Below, piece after piece: positions 1-7,693 of a stretch of DNA of 64,000 bases. Every line of letters starts with the position of its first letter. The first letter of the stretch is position 1. Location of the stretch: contig CBIHRS010000009.1 in the NCBI GenBank assembly GCA_966212505.1, positions 1-64,000 of the forward strand. The letters run 5' to 3'. The DNA comes from CAMLIZ01 sp966212505. GTDB lineage: Bacteria; Pseudomonadota; Gammaproteobacteria; Burkholderiales; Burkholderiaceae_C. The notes under the pieces are model-generated. The model worked only from the letters and a program-made list of their open reading frames with translations, was not told the DNA's origin and did no database searches. A program made the position numbers and the translations under genes.

Positions 1-383
1 GTGCCGACCAGGCCGGTGGCGAACTGGTCGAGGTTGGTCTTGCCGATGAGCACGGCGCCGGCGTCCATCAGCCGCTGCACCGCGGTGGCGGTGCGCCGCG
101 CGGTGTAGGCAAAGGCGGGGCAGGCGGCGGTGGTCGGCAGGCCTTCGACGTCGATGTTGTCCTTCACCGCGAAAGGCACGCCGTACAGCGGCAGGCCGGA
201 AGGTCCGCGGTCTTGCAGCCGCTGCAGCTGCGCATCGACGAAGCCCGCATCGCAGCGCAGGATCCACGCGGGATCGTCGGCGCGCAGGCTCTGCAGCAAG
301 GGCATCAGCAGGTCGCGCGGCCGTGCACCCTGTTGGATTGCACGGCGCCAGTCGGCAAGGGTGAGAGGATGAATGTCGTTCAT
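1..383 (-). CDS. atzF: Allophanate hydrolase, N-terminal part (cut by window edge)
   Basis: Amidase-signature enzyme expected to hydrolyse allophanate to ammonia and CO2 in the cytoplasm. Only the first 127 residues lie in the window; the C-terminus is beyond base 1. The visible part contains the family block VPFAVKDNIDVEGLPTTA, with the catalytic Lys of the Ser-Ser-Lys triad at residue 74, and GKTNLDQFATGL, which closely resembles allophanate hydrolase rather than a generic amidase. The catalytic serines are outside the window. The ATG at 381-383 overlaps the TGA of the upstream hydrolase as ATGA, so translation is coupled. As the last visible gene of this operon it would consume allophanate made by the biuret hydrolase here and by the carboxylase/DUF1989 pathway of the divergent operon. 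A related ureido amidase is the main alternative. Confidence 0.85.
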   Translation of the reverse strand, partial: MNDIHPLTLADWRRAIQQGARPRDLLMPLLQSLRADDPAWILRCDAGFVDAQLQRLQDRGPSGLPLYGVPFAVKDNIDVEGLPTTAACPAFAYTARRTATAVQRLMDAGAVLIGKTNLDQFATGLVG

Positions 384-1051
384 GTTGCAAGCGCCGCGAG
401 CAGCGCCTCCGATCGCGCGGTCCATCCGACGATGCCGCCCTGCGCGCTGATCATCGCCAGCGTTGCCACCTTGAATTCAGGAAAGTAGCTTTCGGTGCCG
501 TCTTCGACCAGCAGGCATTCGTAGCCGCGGTCGTTGGCCTCGCGCATCGAGGTCTGCACGCACACCTCGGTGGTCACGCCCATGAACACCAGGTGCGTGA
601 TGCCCCGCTTGCGCAGCGCGGGGTCGAGCGGCGTCGAGTAGAAGGCGCCCTTGCCGGGCTTGTCGATCACCAGCTCCGCCCCCACCGGTGCGAGCGCCGG
701 CACGATCTGGTTGCCGGCCTCGCCGGCGATGAGGATGCGGCCCATCGGCCCCGTGTCGCCGATGCGCAGCGACGGGTTGCCGCGCAGGCGCTTGGCCGGC
801 GGGCAGTCGCTCAGGTCGGCCTTGTGGGATTCGCGCGTGTGCACCACGAAGCCGCCGGCCGCGCGCCAGGCCTGCAGCACGCGCTGCACGGTGGGCACGA
901 TGGCCTGCAGCCGCGTGACGTCGTTGCCCAGCGCGGCGCCGAAGCCGCCGGGCTCGATGAAGTCGCGCTGCATGTCGATCAGCACCAGCGCCGCATGCAG
1001 CAGCTCGAAGCGATAGGCGAACGGCCGCGCCTCGACCTCTAGCGCTTTCAT
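380..1051 (-). CDS. Isochorismatase-fold cysteine hydrolase, candidate triuret hydrolase
   Basis: A 223-residue cytoplasmic amidohydrolase with the cysteine-hydrolase triad visible as Asp26 (LIDMQRDF), Lys131 (VIDKPGKGAF) and Cys164 (TTEVCVQTSMREANDRG). It is a diverged paralogue of BiuH encoded at 2580-3269 in the same operon: the active-site blocks match, but the N-terminal strand and the C-terminal substrate region differ (GTESYF here, CTGATD there). Triuret hydrolase is known to occur beside biuret hydrolase and allophanate hydrolase, giving triuret to (carboxy)biuret to allophanate. Position and paralogy therefore suggest that role. This is inference; a second biuret hydrolase or another ureido-amide hydrolase cannot be excluded. 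Start and stop both sit in 4-base ATGA overlaps with the neighbours. Confidence 0.85.
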   Translation of the reverse strand: MKALEVEARPFAYRFELLHAALVLIDMQRDFIEPGGFGAALGNDVTRLQAIVPTVQRVLQAWRAAGGFVVHTRESHKADLSDCPPAKRLRGNPSLRIGDTGPMGRILIAGEAGNQIVPALAPVGAELVIDKPGKGAFYSTPLDPALRKRGITHLVFMGVTTEVCVQTSMREANDRGYECLLVEDGTESYFPEFKVATLAMISAQGGIVGWTARSEALLAALAT

Positions 1052-2583
1052 GCGGCTTCCTTCATCGCCGGGTGCGCCCTGCCGCCCATGAAGGCGCCCA
1101 GCTCGTGGCGGTCGGCCTGCGACGCGGGCACGTCGTGCACGATGCGGCCCTCGCTCATCACCACGATGCGGTCGGCCAGCGCGAGGAGCTCGTCGAGGTC
1201 TTCGCTCACCAGCAGCACCGCGGCGCCACGGTTGCGCGCGGCCATCAGGCGCTCGTGGATCTCGGCGACGGCGGCGAAGTCGAGGCCGAAGACCGGGTTG
1301 CTGACGAGCAGCAGGTCGGCCTCGCCCGAGAGCTCGCGCGCGAGCACCGCGCGCTGCACGTTGCCGCCCGACAGCGTGCGGATCGCGGCACGCTCGCTGC
1401 GCGTCTTCACGCCATAGTCGGCGATCCAGCCGCGGGCGCGCTCGCGCAGCGCGCCCCAGCGCACCCAGCCAGCGCGCGCGAACGGCGCTTCGTCGAACTG
1501 GCGCAGGCCCATGTTGTGCGACACGCTCAAGGCCCCGACGCAGGCGTTGGCGAGCGGCTCTTCCGGCAGGCTGCGCACCTTGAGGCGGCGGTTCTGTGCC
1601 CGCGTGGCATGAAACGCCTCGCCGCTCACCCGCACCGTGCCGGCGGCGCGCGGCCGCTGCCCGACCAGGGCCTGCATCAGCTCGCGCTGCCCGTTGCCCG
1701 AGACGCCGGCCACACCGACGATCTCGCCGGCGCGCACGTCGAGGCTCAGCCCGCGCACCGCGTCTTCGCCGCGGTCGCCCATCACCTGCAGTGCGTCGAT
1801 CTGCAGGCGCAGCGCGCCAGCAGCGCGCGGCTCGCGCACCGGGACGGCATGCACCTGCCGGGCCTCCCCCACCATCGCCTGCGCAAGCTGCTGCGGCGTC
1901 GTCTCCTGCACCGGCATGCTCGCCACGAGGCGGCCGCGGCGCAGCACGCTCACGTCGTCGGCGTATTCGCTCACCTCGCGGAACTTGTGCGTGATCAGCA
2001 GCACCGAGCAGTGGCCGGCGCGGGCCCGTTCGCGCAGCGCGCCCAGCACCTCGTCGGCCTCCTGCGGCGTGAGCACCGAGGTCGGCTCGTCGAGGATCAG
2101 CAGGCGCGGACGGCCGAGCAGCTGCTTCAGGATCTCGAGCTTCTGCTTCTCGCCGGCCGAGAGCATGGTGGGTGTGGCGTCGAGGTCGAGCCGGAAAGGC
2201 GTGGTGGCCATGAAGGCTTCGAGCTCGGCGCGCACCGCGGGCCAGTCGATCACCGCCGGCAGATGGCCGCGCGCGAGCAGCAGGTTCTCGGCCACCGTCA
2301 TCCCCGGCACCAGCGTGAAGTGCTGGTAGACCATGCCGATGCCCAGGTCGCGGGCCACCGTGGGCGAGGCGATCTCGCGCTCGCGGCCATCGATCATCAC
2401 CGCACCTTCATCGGGGCGGTGGTAGCCCACCACGCATTTCACGAGCGTGCTCTTGCCGGCACCGTTCTCGCCGAGCAGCGCATGCACGCTGCCCGGGCGC
2501 ACCTGCATCGACACGCGGTCGAGCGCGGTGAAGGCGCCGAAGCGCCTGGTGAGCTGGTAGGTATCGAGCTGCAGCGCGTTCAT
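1048..2583 (-). CDS. BMP-type ABC importer, duplicated ATP-binding subunit
   Basis: A 511-residue protein with two tandem ABC domains, the architecture of sugar/nucleoside (BMP-family) importers. Domain 1 has Walker A GENGAGKST near residue 35, a degenerate signature LSAGEKQ and Walker B LLILDEPTSVL. Domain 2 has the non-canonical P-loop GVSGNGQRE and signature LSGGNVQR, as is usual for the second half of this family. It energises the permeases at 3266-5268, with the binding protein at 5282-6400 supplying substrate. I chose the ATG at 2583 because it overlaps the BiuH stop as ATGA and gives normal family length; an open frame extends further upstream but only antisense to BiuH. Between two hydrolases of urea oligomers, the cargo is probably biuret, triuret or a related ureide. 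Confidence 0.93.
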   Translation of the reverse strand: MNALQLDTYQLTRRFGAFTALDRVSMQVRPGSVHALLGENGAGKSTLVKCVVGYHRPDEGAVMIDGREREIASPTVARDLGIGMVYQHFTLVPGMTVAENLLLARGHLPAVIDWPAVRAELEAFMATTPFRLDLDATPTMLSAGEKQKLEILKQLLGRPRLLILDEPTSVLTPQEADEVLGALRERARAGHCSVLLITHKFREVSEYADDVSVLRRGRLVASMPVQETTPQQLAQAMVGEARQVHAVPVREPRAAGALRLQIDALQVMGDRGEDAVRGLSLDVRAGEIVGVAGVSGNGQRELMQALVGQRPRAAGTVRVSGEAFHATRAQNRRLKVRSLPEEPLANACVGALSVSHNMGLRQFDEAPFARAGWVRWGALRERARGWIADYGVKTRSERAAIRTLSGGNVQRAVLARELSGEADLLLVSNPVFGLDFAAVAEIHERLMAARNRGAAVLLVSEDLDELLALADRIVVMSEGRIVHDVPASQADRHELGAFMGGRAHPAMKEAA

Positions 2584-3269
2584 GGCTGCAGCGCCTGCAG
2601 CGCCTCGATCACGGCCTGGCTGCCCGACACCGCGCCGAACACGCCGCCCTGCATCTGGATCATCTGCAGCGCGGCCTGGTGGTTGGCCGGGTCGGTGGCG
2701 CCGGTGCAGTCTTCCAGCATCACGCACTCGAAGCCGCGGTCGTTGGCCTCGCGCATCGTCGTGTGCACGCACACGTCGGTGGTGATGCCGGTGAGGATCA
2801 GGTTGCGGATGCCGCGCGTGTGCAGCACCAGCTCGAGGTCGGTCGCGCAGAAGGAACCCTTGCCGGGCTTGTCGATGACCGGCTCGCCGGGCAGCGGCGC
2901 TAGTTCAGGGATGATCTCCCAGCCCGGTTCGCCGCGCACCAGGATGCGCCCGCACGGCCCCGCATCGCCAATGCCCGCGCCGATGCGCTGCGAGCGCCAG
3001 CGCTTGTTGGCCGGCAGGTCGGAGAGATCGGGCCGGTGGCCTTCGCGCGTGTGGATCACATGCAAGCCCTTCTGGCGCGCCACTGCGAGCACTGCGCGTA
3101 TCGGCTCGATCGGCGCGCGCGTGAGCGAGAGGTCGTAGCCCATCTTGTCGACATAGCCGCCGATGCCGCAGAAATCGGTCTGCATGTCGATGATGACCAG
3201 CGCGGTGTTGGCCGCGCGCAGGTCGCCGTCGAAGGGCCAGAGGTAGGGCGTGGAGGCGATGAGGGTCAT
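2580..3269 (-). CDS. biuH: Biuret hydrolase (biuret amidohydrolase)
   Basis: A 229-residue isochorismatase-fold cysteine hydrolase expected to convert biuret to allophanate and ammonia. The triad is Asp28 (IIDMQTDF), Lys134 (VIDKPGKGSF) and Cys167 (GITTDVCVHTTMREANDRG). These fall at a constant offset of eight from Asp36, Lys142 and Cys175 of the characterised Rhizobium BiuH as I remember its numbering. The surrounding blocks LPANKRWRSQRIG, GDAGPCGRIL and EPGWEIIPEL also agree closely with that enzyme, so the assignment is stronger than for the paralogue at 380-1051. The gene lies between permease and ATPase genes of an ABC importer and both ends are in ATGA overlaps, so uptake and hydrolysis are translationally coupled. 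Confidence 0.88.
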   Translation of the reverse strand: MTLIASTPYLWPFDGDLRAANTALVIIDMQTDFCGIGGYVDKMGYDLSLTRAPIEPIRAVLAVARQKGLHVIHTREGHRPDLSDLPANKRWRSQRIGAGIGDAGPCGRILVRGEPGWEIIPELAPLPGEPVIDKPGKGSFCATDLELVLHTRGIRNLILTGITTDVCVHTTMREANDRGFECVMLEDCTGATDPANHQAALQMIQMQGGVFGAVSGSQAVIEALQALQP

Positions 3270-4180
3270 GTCGAGACTCCGAGTTCGGCCGGCGCACCCC
3301 GCAGCGCGCGCCGCGGCGAGCAGGTGGCCACCAGGATCAGCAGGGTCAGCGCGTACGGCAGCGCGTTGAGGAGGTAGTAGCCGCCGCCGATGCCCACCGA
3401 CTGCAGCGCCGGCCCGATCGCGCCGGCGCCGCCGAACAGCAGCGCGGCCATCAGGCAGCGCAGCGGGCGCCAGCGGGCGAAGATCACCAGCGCCACGGCG
3501 ATCAGGCCCTGGCCGCTGGACAGGCCTTCGTTCCAGCTGCCGGGGTAGTAGAGCGAGAGCGCTGCGCCGCCCAGGCCGGCGATGAAGCCGCCGGCCGTGG
3601 TGGCCGCGATGCGCACCGCGTTCACCGAGGTGCCGAGCGCGCGCGCCGCGTCGGCCGAGTCGCCCACCATGCGCAGCGTCAGACCCCATCGCGTGTTGGC
3701 GAAGCCCCAGGCCATGACCAGGGCGAGCACGATGCCGATGGGGAACAGCGCGTTGATGCGCAGCGCGGCCTGCACGGCACCGTTGCCGCTCCATGCGCCG
3801 AGCGGTATCGACGGGATCTGCGGCGCCTGCGGCTGGATCAGCGGCTTGCCGAGGTAGAAGGCGAGGCCGGTGCCGAGCAGCATCACCGCGATGCCCATCG
3901 CGATGTCGTTCACGCGCTGCAGGCTGCACGCCAGGCCATGCAGCGAGGCGAGCAGCGCGCCGCTGCAGCCCGCTGCCAGCACGCCCAGCCAGGCCGAGCC
4001 GCTCCAGTAGGCGAAGCCGAAGCCGGCCATCGCGGCGAACACGAGCACGCCTTCGAGGCCGAGGTTGATGCGGCCCGACTTCTCGGTGAGGCATTCGCCG
4101 AGGCTGACGAAGAGAAACGGCGTGCCCACGCGCACCGCGCCGCCGAGCACGGCGAGGCTCACGTCCAGCATCGCGCTCAT
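3266..4180 (-). CDS. BMP-type ABC importer permease 2
   Basis: A 304-residue inner-membrane permease of the branched-chain/nucleoside type (BPD_transp_2), with roughly eight to ten hydrophobic segments. The N-terminal block LTEKSGRINLGLEGVLVFAA is the characteristic motif of the second permease in BMP-family importers. It pairs with the permease at 4177-5268. The ATG at 4178-4180 overlaps the upstream stop as ATGA, and the stop overlaps the BiuH start in the same way. A downstream ATG (4171) is possible but would lose the coupling. Substrate is inferred from the operon (ureides such as biuret), not from the sequence. Confidence 0.92.
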   Translation of the reverse strand: MSAMLDVSLAVLGGAVRVGTPFLFVSLGECLTEKSGRINLGLEGVLVFAAMAGFGFAYWSGSAWLGVLAAGCSGALLASLHGLACSLQRVNDIAMGIAVMLLGTGLAFYLGKPLIQPQAPQIPSIPLGAWSGNGAVQAALRINALFPIGIVLALVMAWGFANTRWGLTLRMVGDSADAARALGTSVNAVRIAATTAGGFIAGLGGAALSLYYPGSWNEGLSSGQGLIAVALVIFARWRPLRCLMAALLFGGAGAIGPALQSVGIGGGYYLLNALPYALTLLILVATCSPRRALRGAPAELGVST

Positions 4181-5268
4181 CCGACGTGCTCCGCCACGAC
4201 GAGCGGCGCGCGCCACGGCGTGAGAGAGATCGCGAACAGCCGCCCGCGCAAGGCCTCGCCGGCCAGGATCAGCACGAAGGCGAAGCCCAGCAGCACCTGC
4301 ACCGAGGCATCGGGCAGGCCCATGCGACGCTGCAGCATGCTGCCCGCGGCGCCGAAGCCGCCGAACAGGATGGCCACCGGCACGATGGCCAGCGGCTGAT
4401 GGCGCGCCACGAAGCTCACGAGGATGCCGGCATAACCCAGGCCGGCGATCAGCGAGGCATTGGCCGCGGTGTGCACGGCGGCCACTTCGATGCCTCCGGC
4501 CAGCCCCGCCGCAGCGCCGCCGAGGGCACAAGCGGTGACGACAAGGCGCGTGGCCGGCAGGCCGACAAGCCGCGCGGCCTTGGCATTGCCGCCGACCACG
4601 CGTGTCGCGAAGCCATGCGGTGTGAAGGCCAGCCATGCCGCTGCGGCGAGACAGAGCACCACGCCCCACACGAGCCCCCAGTGCACGTCGTACGACGCGA
4701 TGCCGCCGATGCGCAGGCCCTCGGCCAGCGGCAGCGTCGAAGGCTTGTTCAGGCTGGCCGGATCGCGCATCGGCCCTTCGACGAAGTGCTTGAACAGCGC
4801 GATCGCGATGTAGCCGAGCAGCAGGCTGCTGATGGTCTCGTTGACGCCGCGCCACTGGCGCAAGGCACCGGCGAGCGCGATCCACGCGGCGCCGGCCAGC
4901 GATGCGGACGCCAGCAAGGCGAGCGTGCCGATCGCGTTGGCGGGCAATGGCACCAGGTACGGCAGGCCGGCGCAGGCCAGGCCGCCGAGCACCAGCGCGC
5001 CCTCGCCGCCGATCACCACCAACCCGGCCTGAGCCGGCAGCGCCACGCACAGCGCGGTGAGCATCAACGGCGCGGCGCGTTGCAGCGTGTTCTGCCACGA
5101 GAACGCATCGCCGAAGGCACCGACGAACAGCAGTCGCCAAGCCTCCACCGGGCTCTGGCCGTTGAACGCGACGAAGACGCCGAACAGCAGCAGCGCGCCG
5201 ACCAGCGAGAGCAGCGGCAGCGCCACGCTCTCGGCGGCCTCGCGCCAGGTGTCGTGATGCGCGGACAT
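4177..5268 (-). CDS. BMP-type ABC importer permease 1
   Basis: A 363-residue inner-membrane permease, longer than its partner as is usual for the first permease of BMP-family systems. It carries about ten hydrophobic stretches and family blocks such as NETISSLLLGYIA and GGNAKAARLVGL. It forms the channel with the product of 3266-4180, powered by the twin-ABC ATPase at 1048-2583. The stop codon forms an ATGA overlap with the next gene. The upstream binding-protein gene ends 13 bases before this start, so the operon is continuous. Substrate specificity cannot be read from the sequence. Confidence 0.92.
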   Translation of the reverse strand: MSAHHDTWREAAESVALPLLSLVGALLLFGVFVAFNGQSPVEAWRLLFVGAFGDAFSWQNTLQRAAPLMLTALCVALPAQAGLVVIGGEGALVLGGLACAGLPYLVPLPANAIGTLALLASASLAGAAWIALAGALRQWRGVNETISSLLLGYIAIALFKHFVEGPMRDPASLNKPSTLPLAEGLRIGGIASYDVHWGLVWGVVLCLAAAAWLAFTPHGFATRVVGGNAKAARLVGLPATRLVVTACALGGAAAGLAGGIEVAAVHTAANASLIAGLGYAGILVSFVARHQPLAIVPVAILFGGFGAAGSMLQRRMGLPDASVQVLLGFAFVLILAGEALRGRLFAISLTPWRAPLVVAEHVG

Positions 5269-5281
5269 GGCGGCAGCGGCT

Positions 5282-6400
5282 TCAGACCTTGCCGATCACG
5301 CCTTCGACGAGGTAGTTCATCGACTCCAGCTCGATCGCCGTCTGCTGATAGACCTTGCCCTTGGGGATCACGACCTTGCCGGTGTTGTCCTTGACCTCGC
5401 CGCTGAAGATGTCGAACTTGCCGGCCAGCATCTTCGCCTTCACTGCGTCGGCGTTCCTGCGCGCAGCCTCGCTCACCGTCGAGCCGTAGGCCGAGGTCTT
5501 CACGAAACCATCCTTCAGGCCGCCGCGCACGAAGTTCGGATGCGGCTTGCCGCTCTTGGCGGCTTCGATGATCTGCTTGTAGGCGGTGACCCAGTTCCAC
5601 TCGGCACCGGTGAGGTAGGCCTGCGGCGCGAGCTTGGCCTGGCTGGCGTGGTAGCCGCAGACCATCTTGCCGCGCTTGGCGGCGGTTTCGACCACCACCT
5701 TCGGCCCGTCGACGTGCATCGTGAACACATCGACGTCCTGGTCGGCCAGGCTGTTGGTGGCTTCGGCTTCCTTCACCGGCAGCGACCAGTCGCCGGTGAA
5801 GATCACCGTGGTGGTGATCTTCGGATCGACCGAGCGCGCGCCCATCGTGAACGCGTTGATGTTGCGCAGCACCTGCGGGATCGGCTTGGCGGCCACGAAG
5901 CCGAGCTTCTTGCTCTTGCTCATGTGGCCCGCGACCACGCCGTTGAGGTATTGCGCCTCGTCGATGTAGCCGAAGAAGCTGCCGGTGTTCATCGGGTGCT
6001 TGCCCGCGGTCCACAGGCCGCCGCAGTGTGCGAAGCGGATGTTAGGGTTCTTGCCCGCCACTGCCAGCACGTGCGGGTCGAAGTAGCCGAACGAGGTGGG
6101 GAACAACAGCACCGCGCCGTCCTGCGAGATCATGCCCTGCATGCTCTTCTGCACCGCCTGGGTCTCGGGGACGTTCTCTTCTTCCAGCGCCTTGACGCCA
6201 GGCAGGCTCTTGCAGAGCGCGGCCGCTTCGGCGTGCGCCTGGTTGTAGCCGAAGTCGTCGCGCGCCCCCACATAGAGAAAGCCCACGGTCAGCGGCGCCT
6301 GCGCGAAGGCCGCACTCCCCCACCCTTCGATCGCCAGCCCTGCGCCGGCAGCACCGGCTGTCTTGAGCCAATCGCGGCGGTTCCATCCTTGTCTGTTCAT
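5282..6400 (-). CDS. BMP-family substrate-binding protein of ureide ABC importer
   Basis: A 372-residue periplasmic binding protein of the BMP (PnrA/TmpC-like) family. The N-terminus has a twin-arginine-like signal, NRRDWLKTAG, followed by a hydrophobic stretch ending FAQA, so export by Tat is likely. The mature part begins PLTVGFLYVGARDDFGYNQ, the normal first strand and loop of this family. I chose the ATG at 6398-6400 because GGAGG lies about six bases upstream and the signal peptide starts there; the frame stays open further upstream without a ribosome site. It is the first gene of the leftward operon, with a sigma54-type promoter in front. Given the downstream hydrolases, its ligand is probably biuret, triuret or a similar ureide. 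Confidence 0.92.
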   Translation of the reverse strand: MNRQGWNRRDWLKTAGAAGAGLAIEGWGSAAFAQAPLTVGFLYVGARDDFGYNQAHAEAAALCKSLPGVKALEEENVPETQAVQKSMQGMISQDGAVLLFPTSFGYFDPHVLAVAGKNPNIRFAHCGGLWTAGKHPMNTGSFFGYIDEAQYLNGVVAGHMSKSKKLGFVAAKPIPQVLRNINAFTMGARSVDPKITTTVIFTGDWSLPVKEAEATNSLADQDVDVFTMHVDGPKVVVETAAKRGKMVCGYHASQAKLAPQAYLTGAEWNWVTAYKQIIEAAKSGKPHPNFVRGGLKDGFVKTSAYGSTVSEAARRNADAVKAKMLAGKFDIFSGEVKDNTGKVVIPKGKVYQQTAIELESMNYLVEGVIGKV

Positions 6401-6422
6401 GCGCGTCCTCCAGTAAAGCGCC

Positions 6423-6444
6423 TTGTGTTCCGACTGGTATACAA
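6423..6444. promoter_or_regulatory. Imperfect inverted repeat at leftward transcription start (candidate operator)
   Basis: TTGTGTTCC-GACT-GGTATACAA: nine-base arms with seven matching positions. The GTATAC core is typical of GntR-type operators. It sits where transcription from the minus-strand -24/-12 element would begin, so a bound repressor could block it. No GntR gene is in the window. Confidence 0.4.
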
Positions 6445-6459
6445 GCAAGAGACAGGCCA
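6444..6459 (-). promoter_or_regulatory. Sigma54-type promoter for leftward ureide operon
   Basis: Read on the minus strand the site is TGGCCTGTCTCTTGCT. The -24 GG and -12 GC are separated by exactly ten bases, and the -12 element TTGCT matches consensus; two positions of the -24 element (TGGCAC) differ. Start of transcription would be near 6434, about 34 bases before the binding-protein ATG. Sigma54 dependence fits nitrogen-limited expression. Confidence 0.55.
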
Positions 6460-6523
6460 ATCCTGCATCGCAGGTCTGCAGCCGATCGCCATGCGTCGGC
6501 GCGGTGCAGGCAGCGCTATTCCA

Positions 6524-6571
6524 GGGCATGGCCGCACCAAGCAGGGCCGCCCTCGCGGGGCCGCCATGCCC
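6524..6571. repeat. Nine-base perfect inverted repeat between the divergent promoters
   Basis: GGGCATGGC at 6524-6532 and its exact complement GCCATGCCC at 6563-6571, separated by 30 bases. It lies midway between the two sigma54-type promoters, where an activator could serve both. A GGTGCA (6503-6508) and a GCACCA (6534-6539), which resemble NtrC half-sites, are nearby but not at normal spacing. Confidence 0.45.
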
Positions 6572-6593
6572 CGCTTCAGAGGTGGCGTTTCGC

Positions 6594-6609
6594 TGGCACA
6601 CATCGTGCA
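6594..6609 (+). promoter_or_regulatory. Sigma54-type promoter for rightward carboxylase operon
   Basis: TGGCACACATCGTGCA: a full TGGCAC -24 element, and GG separated from the -12 GC by exactly ten bases. The -12 half reads GTGCA instead of TTGCA. Transcription would start near 6620, leaving a leader of about 50 bases before the ATG at 6670. The match is good and the position is right for the nitrogen-related operon behind it. Confidence 0.65.
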
Positions 6610-6625
6610 AACGGCTCGCCGGGCA

Positions 6626-6653
6626 GTAATACGTTTCTTCCGATTCGTACCAC
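6626..6653. promoter_or_regulatory. 28-base imperfect dyad near rightward start (candidate NikR-like operator)
   Basis: GTAATACG and CGTACCAC are arranged as an imperfect dyad (six of eight positions) spanning 28 bases, just after the expected start of transcription. Classical NikR operators are also 28-base dyads with half-sites starting GTA, and a NikR-like protein is encoded at 9573. The match is weak and the assignment speculative. Confidence 0.22.
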
Positions 6654-6669
6654 CAGCGAGAGATTGACC

Positions 6670-7686
6670 ATGGCCCTTCATCCTTCCCGGCGGACCACGC
6701 TCCGCCTCCTGTCCCGCCTGGCGCTGTCGGCCTGTGCGGTTGCCACCAGCGCCACCGCCTGGGCCGCCGAGCCGCTGCGCATCGGCTACAGCGACTGGCC
6801 AGGCTGGGTCGCGTGGCAGGTGGCGATCGAGAAGAACTGGTTCAAGGAAGCAGGCGTCGATGTGCGCTTCGACTGGTTCGACTACTCCGCGTCGATGGAC
6901 GCCTTCACCGCCGGCAAGCTGGATGCGGTGCTGATGACCAACGGCGACACGCTGGTCACCGGCGCGGGCGGCGGCAAGGGCGTGATGGTGCTGGTCACCG
7001 ACTACTCCAACGGCAACGACATGATCATCGCGAAGCCAGGCATCAAGAGCCTGGCCGACCTGAAGGGCAAGAAGGTCGCCGTCGAGACCGGCCTCGTCGA
7101 GCACCTGTTGCTGCGCGCCGGCATGAAGCGGCTGGGCATGAAGCCGGGCGACATCGAGATCGTCAATGCCAAGACCAACGAGCTGCCGCAGGTCTTCGCC
7201 ACGCCGGACATCGCGGCCGTGGGCGCCTGGCAGCCGATCGCGGGGCAGGCGCTGAAGGCGGTGCCGGGGTCGAAGGCGGTGCAGACCTCGGCCGAGGAGC
7301 CGGGGCTGATCTACGACGTGCTGGCGGTCAACCCGGCCAGCCTCAGCGCACGCCGCGCCGACTGGCAGAAGGTGGTCAAACTGTGGGACCGCGTGGTGTC
7401 GTACATCGAGGATCCCAAGACCCAGCCCGATGCGGTGAAGATCATGTCGGCACGCTCCGGCGTGAGCCCGGCCGAGTACCTGCCGCTGCTGAAGGGCACG
7501 CGCCTGCTCACGCTGGACGAAGGCCGCAAGGTGTTCGAGAAAGGTGCCGACTACAAGTCGCTCTACGGCTCCACCGAGATCGCCAACACTTTCAACTGGT
7601 ACAACAAGGTCTACAGCTTCAGCCAGAAGGTCGACAGCTACATCGACCCTTCGCTCACCAGCGCCGCCCTCGCGGCGAACAAGTGA
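6670..7686 (+). CDS. NitT/TauT-family ABC transporter substrate-binding protein
   Basis: A 338-residue periplasmic binding protein (NMT1/OpuA-like fold) with a Sec signal peptide, SACAVATSATAWA, and mature start AEPLRIGYSDWPGWVAWQ, the typical first strand of the nitrate/taurine/urea-type subgroup. The block FTAGKLDAVLMTNGD is characteristic. I preferred the ATG at 6670 over the in-frame TTG at 6664 because GAGA lies seven bases upstream. It is the first gene of the rightward operon and is followed by its permease and ATPase. In this context, with carboxylase and DUF1989 genes, the ligand is probably guanidine or urea; the sequence alone does not decide. Confidence 0.92.
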   Translation: MALHPSRRTTLRLLSRLALSACAVATSATAWAAEPLRIGYSDWPGWVAWQVAIEKNWFKEAGVDVRFDWFDYSASMDAFTAGKLDAVLMTNGDTLVTGAGGGKGVMVLVTDYSNGNDMIIAKPGIKSLADLKGKKVAVETGLVEHLLLRAGMKRLGMKPGDIEIVNAKTNELPQVFATPDIAAVGAWQPIAGQALKAVPGSKAVQTSAEEPGLIYDVLAVNPASLSARRADWQKVVKLWDRVVSYIEDPKTQPDAVKIMSARSGVSPAEYLPLLKGTRLLTLDEGRKVFEKGADYKSLYGSTEIANTFNWYNKVYSFSQKVDSYIDPSLTSAALAANK

Positions 7687-7693
7687 GCCGCAG

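Noticed and set aside
1072..3138. 688-codon plus-strand frame in the ureide operon
   Set aside because: Antisense to the ABC ATPase and BiuH, whose motifs are unambiguous; no ribosome site or protein-like pattern.
6401..6669. ykkC/guanidine-I riboswitch
   Set aside because: Conserved core sequences are absent on both strands by eye; not called.
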